From: Flavobacterium bizetiae
GTDB taxonomy: Bacteria; Bacteroidota; Bacteroidia; Flavobacteriales; Flavobacteriaceae
NCBI RefSeq assembly: GCF_902804475.1
Contig: NZ_CADCSU010000108.1
Location: forward strand, 28,404-92,403
Reading direction: 5' to 3'
Length of the DNA stretch: 64,000 bases
Shown in pieces: positions 49,656-58,477 of the stretch. The notes beneath the pieces are model-generated. The model ran no database searches and was not told the DNA's origin. It saw only the letters and a program-made list of their open reading frames with translations. How positions within the stretch are numbered: position 1 is the first letter of the stretch; every line of letters starts with the position of its first letter. The position numbers and the translations under genes were made by a program.

Positions 49656-50930
49656 TTATTCTTTAAGTGCTTTTACTAACACTTTATCAATCTTAACGCC
49701 ATCCATATCGATGACTTCTAACACAAATTTTTGCCAGATTAATTTCTCGCCTTCTTTCGGGATATGAGAAAGTTCGGTCATAATCATTCCGCTTACGGTA
49801 TTTACTTCGTAATCATTTGTCAATTCGTCTAACTCGAAATAAGTCAGGAAATCGTGTAATGAATAATGTCCGTCTACCAGCCATGTGCCATCTTCTCTTT
49901 CTACTAGTTGAAATTCATCTTTATAAAAATCAGATGCATCTCCTACTAAAGCTTCCAAAATGTCATTTAAAGTAATAATTCCCTGAAAAACTCCATATTC
50001 GTCAGAAACTAAAGCGTAATGAACTCCTGTTTTCTTAAAATTTTCCAGTGCTTTATAAGCTGTCGTTTGCTCCATTAAATAAGGAGGATCGGTCATTATT
50101 GCTGCTAAATCAAAATGATCACTTTCGATGTTGGCAAATATATTTTTAAGGGTTACGATTCCCACAATATCATCGTAATTGTCTCTGTAAACTGGATAAA
50201 CGGTATGCAAATCCATAAGGACAAGTTCCTTTATTTTTGCTTTATCAGCATTAAAAGGCAACATATCTACCGATTTACGGTGTGTCATTAATGAGTTTAC
50301 TTTTCTGTCGCCAATATGAAAAACACGTTCTACGATATCTTGTTCGATTTCCTGAACTTCTCCGCCTTCGGTACCTTCTTTTATAATGGCTTTTATTTCT
50401 TCTTCAGTAACTTTTCCGTCAGCTGATGGTTTTATTTGCAAAACGTTCAGTAAAAAATCTGTCGAAGTGGTAAGCAACCAAATAAATGGCGCTGTAATAA
50501 TCGAAATAATTTTCATTGGCATTGCTACCATTTTGGCAATCGATTCCGGATAATTTAACCCGATTCGTTTTGGCAGCAATTCTCCTAAAACTAATGAGAA
50601 AAATGTTAAGACTACCACTACAATTCCTACTGCAACTGAATGTGCATAGGGTTTTAAGAAAGAAAATCCGCTAACAAATGTTTCTACGTCTACTGTGATT
50701 TTATCACCACTATAAATACCTGTTAAAATCCCGATTAAGGTGATTCCGATTTGTACTGTAGATAAAAACTTGTTTGGTGAATTGGCTAAGTCGAGAGCAA
50801 TCCTGGCACTTTTATTTCCTTTTTTTGCGGCAGTTTCGAGTCTATTTTTTCGGGCTGAAATAAGTGCAATTTCAGACATAGAGAAAACTCCGTTTAATAG
50901 TATTAGAAAAAATATTATTAGTATTTCCAA
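49656..50930 (-). CDS. CNNM/CorC-type membrane protein with CBS domains
   Basis: Hemolysin-family (TlyC/CorC) membrane protein, probably in divalent cation (Mg or Co) handling. It has 424 residues: DUF21/CNNM transmembrane domain (about 1-195; LILLNGVFSMSEIALISARK, LTGIYSGDKITVD), two CBS domains (about 210-330; VNSLMTHRKSVDMLPFNADK, DYDDIVGIVTLKNIFANIES-like) and a CorC/HlyC C-terminal domain (LVDGHYSLHDFLTYFELDEL; VSGMIMTELSHIPKEGEKLI). Flavobacterial GldE belongs to the same architecture, but I do not claim that identity. It is alone on its strand between obg and adk. Confidence 0.88.
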   Translation of the reverse strand: MEILIIFFLILLNGVFSMSEIALISARKNRLETAAKKGNKSARIALDLANSPNKFLSTVQIGITLIGILTGIYSGDKITVDVETFVSGFSFLKPYAHSVAVGIVVVVLTFFSLVLGELLPKRIGLNYPESIAKMVAMPMKIISIITAPFIWLLTTSTDFLLNVLQIKPSADGKVTEEEIKAIIKEGTEGGEVQEIEQDIVERVFHIGDRKVNSLMTHRKSVDMLPFNADKAKIKELVLMDLHTVYPVYRDNYDDIVGIVTLKNIFANIESDHFDLAAIMTDPPYLMEQTTAYKALENFKKTGVHYALVSDEYGVFQGIITLNDILEALVGDASDFYKDEFQLVEREDGTWLVDGHYSLHDFLTYFELDELTNDYEVNTVSGMIMTELSHIPKEGEKLIWQKFVLEVIDMDGVKIDKVLVKALKE

Positions 50931-51100
50931 TTTGTGGTTTATTCGTTATTGAATTGTTCGTTAAATGTAATTTGTAATCTAAATGTTATAGCCCAGATGA
51001 AAGAGAAAAGCCCGGAGCTAAAAAAACTAATTTTTCTTGCCAGAAAACAGCAACCGAAGGAAGCTCGTTTTATGGTATAGAAAAATAGTTTTTTTTTGCG

Positions 51101-51118
51101 TCCCGATAGCTATCGGGA
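51101..51118. repeat. Perfect 18-bp palindrome, adk downstream region
   Basis: TCCCGATAGCTATCGGGA is its own reverse complement. It lies 25 nt past the adk stop in a 213-nt gap. On the minus strand a run of nine A residues follows on the far side, so it is a poor terminator match. Palindromes of this type recur between flavobacterial genes as far as I know; treat as a repeat element. Confidence 0.5.
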
Positions 51119-51143
51119 TTTCACGTACAGCTGGAAAAAGCTT

Positions 51144-51716
51144 CTACAAATTATCTATAACTGACGTTAATCGCTCTGTAATATCTTCGATAGTTCCGAT
51201 ACCGTTTACGGCGTGAAACTTATTTTGTTCCTTATAATATCCGATTAGTGGAGCAGTTTTTTCATTGTATTCCTGATATCTTACACGAATTTTTTCTTCA
51301 TCCTGATCATCTACTCTTCCACTTGTTTTTCCTCTTTCCAGTAAACGTGCTACTAGAATTTCATCATCAGCTTCTAATGCGATTGTAGCAGTAACACCTG
51401 ACCCAATTGTTGGTAAAAATTTATCCAGAGCTTGTGCCTGATCTAATGTTCTTGGATAACCATCGAACAAGAAACCTGCCGTATCCGGGTGTTTGTTTAC
51501 CTCGTCTATTAACATTGCAGTCGTAACTTCGCAAGGAACCAATTCTCCGTTGTCCATAAAAACTCTTGCTTTTTTACCTAAATCTGTATCATTTTTTAAA
51601 TTAAAACGAAAAATATCTCCTGTTGAAAGATGAGTTAATTTGTATTTTTCTTTTAAAAATTCTGCCTGAGTTCCTTTTCCTGCGCCCGGCTTTCCAAATA
51701 AAACAATATTAATCAT
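51144..51716 (-). CDS. adk: Adenylate kinase
   Basis: Phosphotransfer between ATP and AMP to give two ADP. It has 190 residues; P-loop GKPGAGKGTQ (8-17), AMP-site LSTGDIFRFNL, FDGYPRTLDQAQALD, and a short LID (LLERGKTSGRVDDQDEEKI) without zinc cysteines. In many bacteria adk lies inside the spc operon after secY; here it is 46 kb away, next to hpt. Gap to hpt is 75 nt. Confidence 0.98.
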   Translation of the reverse strand: MINIVLFGKPGAGKGTQAEFLKEKYKLTHLSTGDIFRFNLKNDTDLGKKARVFMDNGELVPCEVTTAMLIDEVNKHPDTAGFLFDGYPRTLDQAQALDKFLPTIGSGVTATIALEADDEILVARLLERGKTSGRVDDQDEEKIRVRYQEYNEKTAPLIGYYKEQNKFHAVNGIGTIEDITERLTSVIDNL

Positions 51717-51791
51717 AATATGAGTGAGTGTTGTTACTTCTAATTTTTTATAAGAAGTTTTAAATGAATATATAGTTGTGTGTGTTTATGC

Positions 51792-52322
51792 TTATTCTGC
51801 TAATTTATAGACTTCGGCCAGATTTCTTCCTAAACCATCGTAGTCTAATCCGTAACCAACGATGAATTTATTTGGAATTCTGATTCCGATGTAATCTATT
51901 TTAATGTCTTTTTTATAGGCGTCTGGTTTAAAAAACAAAGTGGCAATTTTAAAATGCTTTACGTTTTGTGCTTTAAACAAATGCTTTAATTCTTCGATCG
52001 TATTTCCGGTATCAATAATATCTTCGATGATAATTACGGTTCTGCCTGATAAATCCTGATTGATACCAATTAATTCTTTTACAGTATTGGTCGTTTCAGT
52101 TCCTTCGTAAGAGGCCATTTTGATAAATGAAATCTCGCAAGGTTTTTTATACTTTTTAACAAAATCGGCAACGACCATAAATGCACCATTTAAAACACCA
52201 ATAAAAATTGGAGTATCGTCTCCAAAATCATCCTCTACCTGTGCTACTAATTTGGTCAAAGCAAAATCAATTTCTTTGGCCGAAATAAACGGAACAAATT
52301 GTTTATCGTGAAGTTGTATCAT
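51792..52322 (-). CDS. hpt: Hypoxanthine phosphoribosyltransferase
   Basis: Purine salvage enzyme: hypoxanthine (or guanine) plus PRPP to nucleotide. I start at ATG 52322 (MIQLHDKQFVPFISAKEIDF), 176 residues; a 9-residue longer reading lacks support. The PRPP-binding loop is VIIIEDIIDTGNTIEELKHL, and flexible-loop region SYEGTETTNTVKELIG. A TATCTTTG -7 box lies at 52347-52354 on the minus strand, 25 nt before the start. Adjacent adk suggests a purine nucleotide salvage grouping. Confidence 0.96.
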   Translation of the reverse strand: MIQLHDKQFVPFISAKEIDFALTKLVAQVEDDFGDDTPIFIGVLNGAFMVVADFVKKYKKPCEISFIKMASYEGTETTNTVKELIGINQDLSGRTVIIIEDIIDTGNTIEELKHLFKAQNVKHFKIATLFFKPDAYKKDIKIDYIGIRIPNKFIVGYGLDYDGLGRNLAEVYKLAE

Positions 52323-52346
52323 TATTTTTATGTTTAAAATAATGGG

Positions 52347-52354
52347 CAAAGATA
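52347..52354 (-). promoter_or_regulatory. Candidate -7 box for hpt
   Basis: Minus strand TATCTTTG, a match to TAnnTTTG, 25 nt before the hpt start. A -33 TTG at the usual 19-20 nt is not clear; TTTGG lies closer, about 12 nt upstream. Confidence 0.4.
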
Positions 52355-52506
52355 CAGAATTACAACCAAACTGTAAGTATCAAAATAGGCTGTACTCGTA
52401 TTTTTTTAAGAATGTTAAATATCACATAATATTTATAAATGTTTTCTTAAAAACTTTTTTATTTTTACTAAATTGTTGTTCTATAAATATTTAACACTAA
52501 ATCCCA

Positions 52507-53781
52507 ATGAAAAATACCACACAACTATTTTCAATATCATTATTAGCCATACTAACCGCCTGCAACGGGCAGGTAAAAAAAGAAGAAAAAGAAGCGCTTG
52601 CGAAGCAACCTAATGTGGTGGTAAAAACTGCTGTTGGAGATCTGACATTGCCTCCGCCTTATGCTACCGAATCTAAATCTAACAATAGTAAAGTGATTGG
52701 ATGGCCTGAAGGGAAAACACCTATTGCGACTGAAGGTTTTACGGTTACTAAATTTGCTGATGGTTTCGAAAATCCGCGTTGGACTTATATCGCGCCAAAC
52801 AATGATATTTTTGTGGTAGAAAGCGGCACAAGAACGAGTAAAAATCAAATTACGGTTTTACGTGATAAAGATAAAGACGGTAAGTTTGAAACGCGTGAAG
52901 TTTTTATAAAAGACTTAAATAAACCTTTTGGAATGTTGGTTCTAAAAGACTTTTTCTACATTGCAAACACGGATGGTTTATACCGATATCCTTATAAAAA
53001 CAATCCGTTAAAACTAGAAACTAAGGGAACTAAAATTCTTGAACTTCCTGCCGGAGGGTACAACAATCACTGGACAAGAAATATAATCTCAAATCCTGAG
53101 GGAACAAAAATTTACGTTTCTGTAGGTTCCGGAAGTAATGTGGGGGAAAATGGAATGGATAAAGAGATACGTCGTGCTGATATTCTTGAAATTAATCCTG
53201 ACGGAACTGGTGAAAAAATATATGCTGCCGGACTTAGAAACCCTGTTGGAATGGATTGGAATCCGGTAAACAAGGAACTTTGGACAGCGGTTAACGAACG
53301 TGATGAATTGGGTGACGATCTTGTTCCTGATTATGTAACGAGCGTAAAAAGAGATGGTTTCTATGGTTGGCCTTATTCTTATTATGGTAATATTCCTGAT
53401 CCTAGAATGAAAGGTGAACGTAAAGATTTAGTAGCAAAAGCTATTGTTCCGGATGTTCCGGTTGGTCCTCATACGGCTTCGTTAGGTTTGGCTTTTTATA
53501 CTAAAGATACTTTTCCTGCAAAATACAAAAACGGAATTTTCGTAGGACAACACGGTTCCTGGAATCGCTCTAAAATATCGGGTTATAAAGTAGTCTTTGT
53601 TCCTTTTTCAAACGGAAAACCTTCTGGAAAACCGGAAGATTTTTTAACTGGTTTTATTGCTAATGCTGATAAAGCAGAGGTTTACGGACGTCCGGTTGCG
53701 GTAACGGTTACGCCAGACGGATCGCTGTTGGTGAATGATGATAGCGGAAATACTATTTGGAAGGTAACTGCGAACAAATAA
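52507..53781 (+). CDS. PQQ-type sorbosone/glucose dehydrogenase-like lipoprotein
   Basis: Predicted envelope quinoprotein-like sugar dehydrogenase (L-sorbosone dehydrogenase family). It has 424 residues, lipobox Cys19 (SLLAILTAC). Beta-propeller segments include GYNNHWTRNIISNPEGTKIY, YAAGLRNPVGMDWNPVNKEL, YGWPYSYYGNIPDPRM and FVGQHGSWNRSKISGYKVVF, all typical of the family. Whether it binds PQQ cannot be decided from sequence alone. It has its own upstream gap and is followed by a palindromic element. Confidence 0.87.
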   Translation: MKNTTQLFSISLLAILTACNGQVKKEEKEALAKQPNVVVKTAVGDLTLPPPYATESKSNNSKVIGWPEGKTPIATEGFTVTKFADGFENPRWTYIAPNNDIFVVESGTRTSKNQITVLRDKDKDGKFETREVFIKDLNKPFGMLVLKDFFYIANTDGLYRYPYKNNPLKLETKGTKILELPAGGYNNHWTRNIISNPEGTKIYVSVGSGSNVGENGMDKEIRRADILEINPDGTGEKIYAAGLRNPVGMDWNPVNKELWTAVNERDELGDDLVPDYVTSVKRDGFYGWPYSYYGNIPDPRMKGERKDLVAKAIVPDVPVGPHTASLGLAFYTKDTFPAKYKNGIFVGQHGSWNRSKISGYKVVFVPFSNGKPSGKPEDFLTGFIANADKAEVYGRPVAVTVTPDGSLLVNDDSGNTIWKVTANK

Positions 53782-54073
53782 AAGTAAATTCCAATATTTA
53801 AATTCCAAATTCCAATTTTAATGGGGGATTTAAAATGTATGTTTTTTTACCGCAAAAAAAGCAAAGATTTTTTTCTGTAGTTTTTATAAAAATGCAAAGT
53901 TCGCAAAGCTTTGCGCCATTTTTGTCATTTGGAGGAACGAGAAATCACACTAGAAACTCCGCAATCAAATCGACAATCTTTGTCGAATCCCGAGTGTGAT
54001 TTCTCGTTCCTCGAAATGACAAGATTGCGGTTAAACTTTGCGGTTAATCTTTTTATTCCCAACAAACTCTTTT
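53782..54073. other. 292-nt gap: short repeats plus a long palindrome
   Basis: Begins with AAATTCCAAATTCCAATT-type repeats (53808-53820 region), then GCAAAGTTCGCAAAGCTTTGCG (53894-53915), then the long palindrome at 53924-54020 and GGTTAAACTTTGCGGTTAATC. An open frame over this region is discounted. Confidence 0.7.
53924..54020. repeat. Long imperfect palindrome (28-bp arms), REP/MITE-like
   Basis: Left arm 53924-53951 and right arm 53993-54020 are complementary over 28 positions with one mismatch (GTCATTTGGAGG versus CCTCGAAATGAC). Within the loop is a second hairpin, CGACAA-TCT-TTGTCG (53971-53985), and outside, CCGCAATC (53959-53966) can pair with GATTGCGG (54023-54030). No transposase lies next to it. 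It may be a non-autonomous mobile or REP-like element. Confidence 0.65.
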
Positions 54074-56170
54074 ATGATTTTAAAAAAATATTGTTTTCTG
54101 TTTTTTGTGTTTTGCATTTTTCAAAATAGTAAAGCACAAGAAAAAGAAAGCAAAACTATAGATTCTGTAAAAACTCAAAAATTAGATGAAATCATTATAA
54201 GTCCGCTTCATGTTAATAATCGTTTGCAGAATACACCGGCTGCAATTGGTATTTTATCTAAAAAAGAGCTTTTACAAAATAACGCTACCGATATTACAAC
54301 CGTAATCAATACGATTCCGGGAGTTTTTATGCAATCATCGAATTTTACGACAACCCGAATTTCGATTCGTGGTATTGGCGCAAGATCTCCGTACGGAACC
54401 AATAAAATCAGGGCTTTTTATGGCAGTATTCCGCTAACATCCGGAAACAGCGAAACGGTTATTGATGATATTGATCTGGAAAATATAGGACAACTTGAAG
54501 TTATTAAAGGTCCGCTTTCGAGTATTTATGGCGCTGGTTTGGGCGGTGCGATTTTAATTTCACCTCAACTTTCTAAGATAACTGGAAAAAATGCCAGTGT
54601 AAGCAGCGTCTTTGGCTCGTTTGGATTACTCAAAAACAGTTTGAATTATAGTTTGAATAAAAATAATTCAAGCGTTAATATCAGCTATCACAATCTTAAA
54701 ACCGATGGATGGAGAGAAAACAGTTCGTACAAGCGTGAAGGTGTTACACTTGCAGGAGAATTATTCAGGAAAGAAAACAGCAAGCTTACTTATTTTTCAA
54801 ATTATACTTATTTAAAAGCTTACATACCAAGTTCTATAACTAAAGAAGTTTTTGATTCTAATCCTAAATTGGGTGCTGCAACCTGGGTGGCCTCAAAAGG
54901 TTTTAAGAAATACAAATCGACCTTGGCGGGATTGGCTTATGATTTTAAAATTAATGATCATCTGAATAATTCAACTTCAATTTTTGTGAATTATAAGGAT
55001 AGCAACGAACCACGACCTTTTGATATTTTACGTCAATATACTTTTGGAACCGGAGGAAGAACGCAATTTTCGGGAAATTTTAAAATTAGTAAAGTTGAAA
55101 ATCAATTCATAGCCGGAATTGAATATTTTACTGATAATTACAGCGGAAATACTTTCGAAAATTTATATAAAACCAATAACGGACAAGGCAGCCTGCAGGG
55201 CAAACAACTTACCGAAACAGATCAGAAAAGGCATTTTTATAACATATTCGCCCAATTAAGAACATTACTTTCAGATCAGTTTGAAATTCAGGCAGGATTA
55301 AACTATAATGAGACTCATTTTGAGTTAACAAATTTTCTACCAAATAAAACGGCAACGGAAAAGTACAGCTACGACGGGATTTTTTCTCCACAACTGTCTT
55401 TTCTTTTCAAACCCAATCAGGAACGAACTTTTTATTTCTCTGTAAGTCGAGGATTTTCATTGCCTGCTACCGAAGAAACACTTACAAGTTCCGGCAACAT
55501 TAATCCCGATATAAAACCGGAAAGCGGTTATAATTTTGAAGCGGGCGGAAAGTTCTATTTCTTCAATAAAAACCTTTATACAGAATTTGCGGTTTACCGA
55601 ATGGAAATAAAAGATTTATTGGTAGCCAAAAGAATTGGTGACGATCAATATGAAGGTATAAATGCCGGCAAAACGTTTCATGAAGGAATCGAAGTTTCGG
55701 CAAAACACAATTGGGTCATTAATCATTTTTTTACTTTGAATTCTTTTATTGGTGCATCATTAGGCAAATATGAGTTTAAAGATTTTGTCGATAACGGAAA
55801 TGATTATTCCGGCAATAAACTAACCGGTGTTGCGGCGAATAAAGTAAATGCCGGAATAATTTTAAATACTTATTTGGGTATTTATTTTTCTGCCGATTTT
55901 CAGTTTACAGATAAAATTCCGCTAAACGATGCCAATTCTGCCTATTCAGATTCTTATCATATCATCAATTTAAAAACAGGTTATCGTTTTGAAATTCTGC
56001 CCAATCTCAATACCAATTTAGCTTTTGGCATTAATAATGTTACTGATGAAAAATATGCCTCAATGATTTTGCCCAACGCCGTTGCAGTTGGCAACGCAAG
56101 TCCCAGATATTATTACCCGGGCTTACCTACTAACTATTACGGAACTATTTCACTAAATTACTTATTTTAG
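54074..56170 (+). CDS. TonB-dependent receptor
   Basis: Outer-membrane receptor of the FecA/siderophore type, without SusC N-terminal domain. I start at ATG 54074 (MILKKYCFLFFVFCIFQNSK), 698 residues, with a signal peptide ending KAQ. The plug (about 50-165) contains NTIPGVFMQSSNFTTTRISI, GARSPYGTN and DLENIGQLEVIKGPLSSIYG. The barrel ends ATYYGTISLNYLF-like with terminal Phe (NYYGTISLNYLF). No SusD or siderophore gene is near. The following gene starts with its ATG immediately after the TAG. Cargo (iron chelate, cobalamin, other) is unknown. Confidence 0.93.
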   Translation: MILKKYCFLFFVFCIFQNSKAQEKESKTIDSVKTQKLDEIIISPLHVNNRLQNTPAAIGILSKKELLQNNATDITTVINTIPGVFMQSSNFTTTRISIRGIGARSPYGTNKIRAFYGSIPLTSGNSETVIDDIDLENIGQLEVIKGPLSSIYGAGLGGAILISPQLSKITGKNASVSSVFGSFGLLKNSLNYSLNKNNSSVNISYHNLKTDGWRENSSYKREGVTLAGELFRKENSKLTYFSNYTYLKAYIPSSITKEVFDSNPKLGAATWVASKGFKKYKSTLAGLAYDFKINDHLNNSTSIFVNYKDSNEPRPFDILRQYTFGTGGRTQFSGNFKISKVENQFIAGIEYFTDNYSGNTFENLYKTNNGQGSLQGKQLTETDQKRHFYNIFAQLRTLLSDQFEIQAGLNYNETHFELTNFLPNKTATEKYSYDGIFSPQLSFLFKPNQERTFYFSVSRGFSLPATEETLTSSGNINPDIKPESGYNFEAGGKFYFFNKNLYTEFAVYRMEIKDLLVAKRIGDDQYEGINAGKTFHEGIEVSAKHNWVINHFFTLNSFIGASLGKYEFKDFVDNGNDYSGNKLTGVAANKVNAGIILNTYLGIYFSADFQFTDKIPLNDANSAYSDSYHIINLKTGYRFEILPNLNTNLAFGINNVTDEKYASMILPNAVAVGNASPRYYYPGLPTNYYGTISLNYLF

Positions 56171-56746
56171 ATGGCTAATAAACCGAAAAAAATGTTGTCT
56201 GAATTACAAGCAAAACTAGACTATGTAAATGCTTACAGAGAAAACCGACTTATGGCGGCTCAGTACGTTTTAGAAAACCAGCATTTATTTGGAGAATTGG
56301 TTACGATTTGTTTTTCGCCCGAAGACAAAAACAATCATAAAGCTTGTTGGATTTTAGAGTTTGTGTCTTACGAAGAATTAATTTGGCTGCAACCTCATCT
56401 TGATTTTTTATCTTCTAATTTGAAAGTTTTAAAAGACGAAAGTGCCATTAGACCAATTGCAAAAGTGGTTCAGCTTTTAGTGAAATCGCATTATAAAAAA
56501 AATGATGACAGTATTTTACTTTCCGAAGAAAATCTTCAAGATTGTATCGAAGCTTCTTTTGATTGGTTAATAAATGATGTAAAAGTTGCGACAAAAGCGT
56601 ATTCTATCAGAACATTATATGTTTTAGGAAATCATTACGACTGGATTCATCCTGAACTTCAAATGATCCTGAACAAAGATTATGGAGATCATTCCGCCGC
56701 TTATAAAGCTGTAGCCAAAGAAGTCTTAAAGAAGATTGAAAAGTAA
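56171..56746 (+). CDS. Uncharacterised helical protein, coupled to TonB receptor
   Basis: Not recognised with confidence. The 191-residue protein has no signal peptide and is mostly helical, with spaced segments such as ENRLMAAQYVLENQHLFGEL, NHKACWILEFVSYEELIWLQ and VKVATKAYSIRTLYVLGNHY that look like HEAT/ARM-type repeats. Its ATG follows the receptor stop with no gap, so the two are probably co-translated. Databases of this group sometimes carry an adenylosuccinate lyase label for short proteins like this, which the sequence does not support. Role unknown. Confidence 0.7.
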   Translation: MANKPKKMLSELQAKLDYVNAYRENRLMAAQYVLENQHLFGELVTICFSPEDKNNHKACWILEFVSYEELIWLQPHLDFLSSNLKVLKDESAIRPIAKVVQLLVKSHYKKNDDSILLSEENLQDCIEASFDWLINDVKVATKAYSIRTLYVLGNHYDWIHPELQMILNKDYGDHSAAYKAVAKEVLKKIEK

Positions 56747-56757
56747 ATTTTAAAGTT

Positions 56758-57180
56758 CGCCACGAATTACACAAATTAGCTCGAATTTTTATCTGCAAAA
56801 TTTAACATCCTGCTTTGTGATCTTTGCATACTTTTAAAAATTAAGACTTTGCAAACTCTGCGAAACCTTTGTGCTCTGTGCGTTTAATTTTTTAGCCACA
56901 GATTAAAAGGATTAGAATCTTTTTTTTTGCCACTAATTACTCGAATTTCCACGAATTTTTAGCTCCAAAATTTAGCAAACAGCTTTGTGAACTTTGCTAC
57001 TATTCATAGCTTCAACTAATAAACTTTGCGAACTTTGCGAAACCTTTGCGTTCTTTGCGGTTAAATTTTTAACCACAGATTAAAAGGATTATAATGATTT
57101 TTACGTCGCCACGAATTACACGAATTATATTTTGTCAAAAGTGAAGTTTAAAATTTGTGTAATTCGTGGCAAAAAAAATA
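56758..57180. repeat. Tandem intergenic repeat, period about 175 bp
   Basis: Units start at 56758 (CGCCACGAATTACAC), 56929 (GCCACTAATTAC) and 57107 (CGCCACGAATTACAC). Shared blocks include GCCACAGATTAAAAGGATTA (56895 and 57073 region), CGAAACCTTTGYG and AGCTTTGTGAWCTTTGC. The third unit is truncated and folds back on itself: GCCACGAATTACAC (57108-57121) with GTGTAATTCGTGGC (57157-57170). A related AATTCGTGGCAAAAAAA piece lies at 45280. Confidence 0.65.
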
Positions 57181-57193
57181 ATCTCACTGCAAA

Positions 57194-57224
57194 TTGTGGC
57201 AAAAAAGATTAAAAAGTATCTTTG
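57194..57224 (+). promoter_or_regulatory. Promoter of purK
   Basis: TTGT (57194-57197), 19 nt, TATCTTTG (57217-57224), 17 nt before the ATG: a full match to TTG-N20-TAnnTTTG. It begins inside the tail of the repeat block, so the repeat may have brought or altered this promoter. Confidence 0.7.
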
Positions 57225-57240
57225 CACAAACACAACTACA

Positions 57241-58395
57241 ATGAACTATTTTTCTTCTGATTTTAAATTAGGAATATTAGGTGGCGGACAATTAGGTAAA
57301 ATGCTTTTGTTTGACACTCGAAAATTTGATATACAAACTTATGTTTTAGATCCGAGTGACGAAGCTCCGAGTAAAATTGCCTGCAATAAATTCTTCCAGG
57401 GCGATTTGATGGATTATGAAACGGTTTACAATTTTGGAAAACAAGTCGATGTTTTGACTTTCGAAATTGAATTGGTTAATCTTGAAGCTTTAACGCAATT
57501 AGAAAATGAAGGCTTAAAAGTATATCCTTCTCCAAAAACTTTAAAAGGAATTCAGAATAAAGGAGTTCAAAAAGATTTTTATACCGAAAGTAATATCCCA
57601 ACTGCAGCCTATTTAAGATTTGAAAGTCCGGCACATTTGCAAAAATCAGTTGGAAATAATGAAATCACGATTCCGTTTGTTTGGAAATGTACCGAGTTTG
57701 GTTACGACGGAAATGGTGTAAAAGTAATTCGTCAGATTTCTGATATGGATGATTTACCAAATGTAGAATGTATCGCAGAAACTATGGTTCCGTTCAAAAA
57801 CGAATTGGCGGTTATCGTAGTAAGGAATCCATCGGGAGAAATTAAAACCTATCCGGTTGTCGAAATGGAATTTCACCCAGAAGCCAACCAAGTAGAATAC
57901 GTAATTTGCCCAGCCCGAATCGACGAAAAAGTTGCCGAAAAAGCCAGAGCAATTGCTTTGAATGTTTCGGAGAAATTCAATCACGTTGGTCTATTAGCAG
58001 TTGAAATGTTCCAAACTCATGAAGATGAAATTTTGGTAAACGAAGTTGCTCCTCGCCCACACAATTCTGGCCATTACTCTATCGAAGCAAGTTATACTTC
58101 ACAATTCGAAAATCATTTGCGTGCCATTCTAGATCTTCCGTTAGGAAATACAGATAGTAAAGTTGCCGGTGTTATGGTAAACTTAGTGGGTGCCGAAGGT
58201 TTCTCTGGAGATGTTGTTTACGAAAATATCGAAACCATTTTAGGTTGGGATGGTGTTACACCACATATTTACGGAAAGAAACAAACACGTCCATTCAGAA
58301 AAATGGGTCACGTTACGATTGTCAACGAAAACATGAATGAAGCCAGAAGAATTGCTGAAGATGTTAAGAACACTATTAAAGTAATTAGTATATAG
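57241..58395 (+). CDS. purK: N5-carboxyaminoimidazole ribonucleotide synthase
   Basis: ATP-grasp enzyme of purine synthesis: AIR plus bicarbonate plus ATP to N5-CAIR. I start at ATG 57241 (MNYFSSDFKLGILGGGQLGK), 384 residues; longer readings from 57166 run through the promoter. Family segments: LGGGQLGKMLL (N-terminal), VWKCTEFGYDGNGVKVIRQ, NEVAPRPHNSGHYSIEASYT and QFENHLRAILDLPLGNT. It is followed 82 nt later by purE, its pathway partner. Confidence 0.97.
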   Translation: MNYFSSDFKLGILGGGQLGKMLLFDTRKFDIQTYVLDPSDEAPSKIACNKFFQGDLMDYETVYNFGKQVDVLTFEIELVNLEALTQLENEGLKVYPSPKTLKGIQNKGVQKDFYTESNIPTAAYLRFESPAHLQKSVGNNEITIPFVWKCTEFGYDGNGVKVIRQISDMDDLPNVECIAETMVPFKNELAVIVVRNPSGEIKTYPVVEMEFHPEANQVEYVICPARIDEKVAEKARAIALNVSEKFNHVGLLAVEMFQTHEDEILVNEVAPRPHNSGHYSIEASYTSQFENHLRAILDLPLGNTDSKVAGVMVNLVGAEGFSGDVVYENIETILGWDGVTPHIYGKKQTRPFRKMGHVTIVNENMNEARRIAEDVKNTIKVISI

Positions 58396-58477
58396 TTTTC
58401 AGTCGCAGTCACAGTTTTCAGTCTCAACAAAAACTTGAAACCTGAAACTTTAAACAACAAAACAAACAAAACACACT

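Larger units (their letters stand above)
56747..57240. other. 494-nt gap filled by tandem intergenic repeats and purK promoter
   Basis: Two and a half units of about 171-178 bp begin at 56758, 56929 and 57107 (see repeat entry), followed by a purK promoter at 57194-57224. No gene is supported here. Confidence 0.75.

Noticed and set aside
53911..54129. 72-residue frame over the palindrome before the TonB receptor
   Set aside because: It reads through an inverted repeat and into the receptor signal sequence in another frame.
56758..57180. Repeats before purK as a CRISPR array
   Set aside because: Units are about 175 bp, with diverged content and no short identical repeats or spacers; no cas genes nearby.
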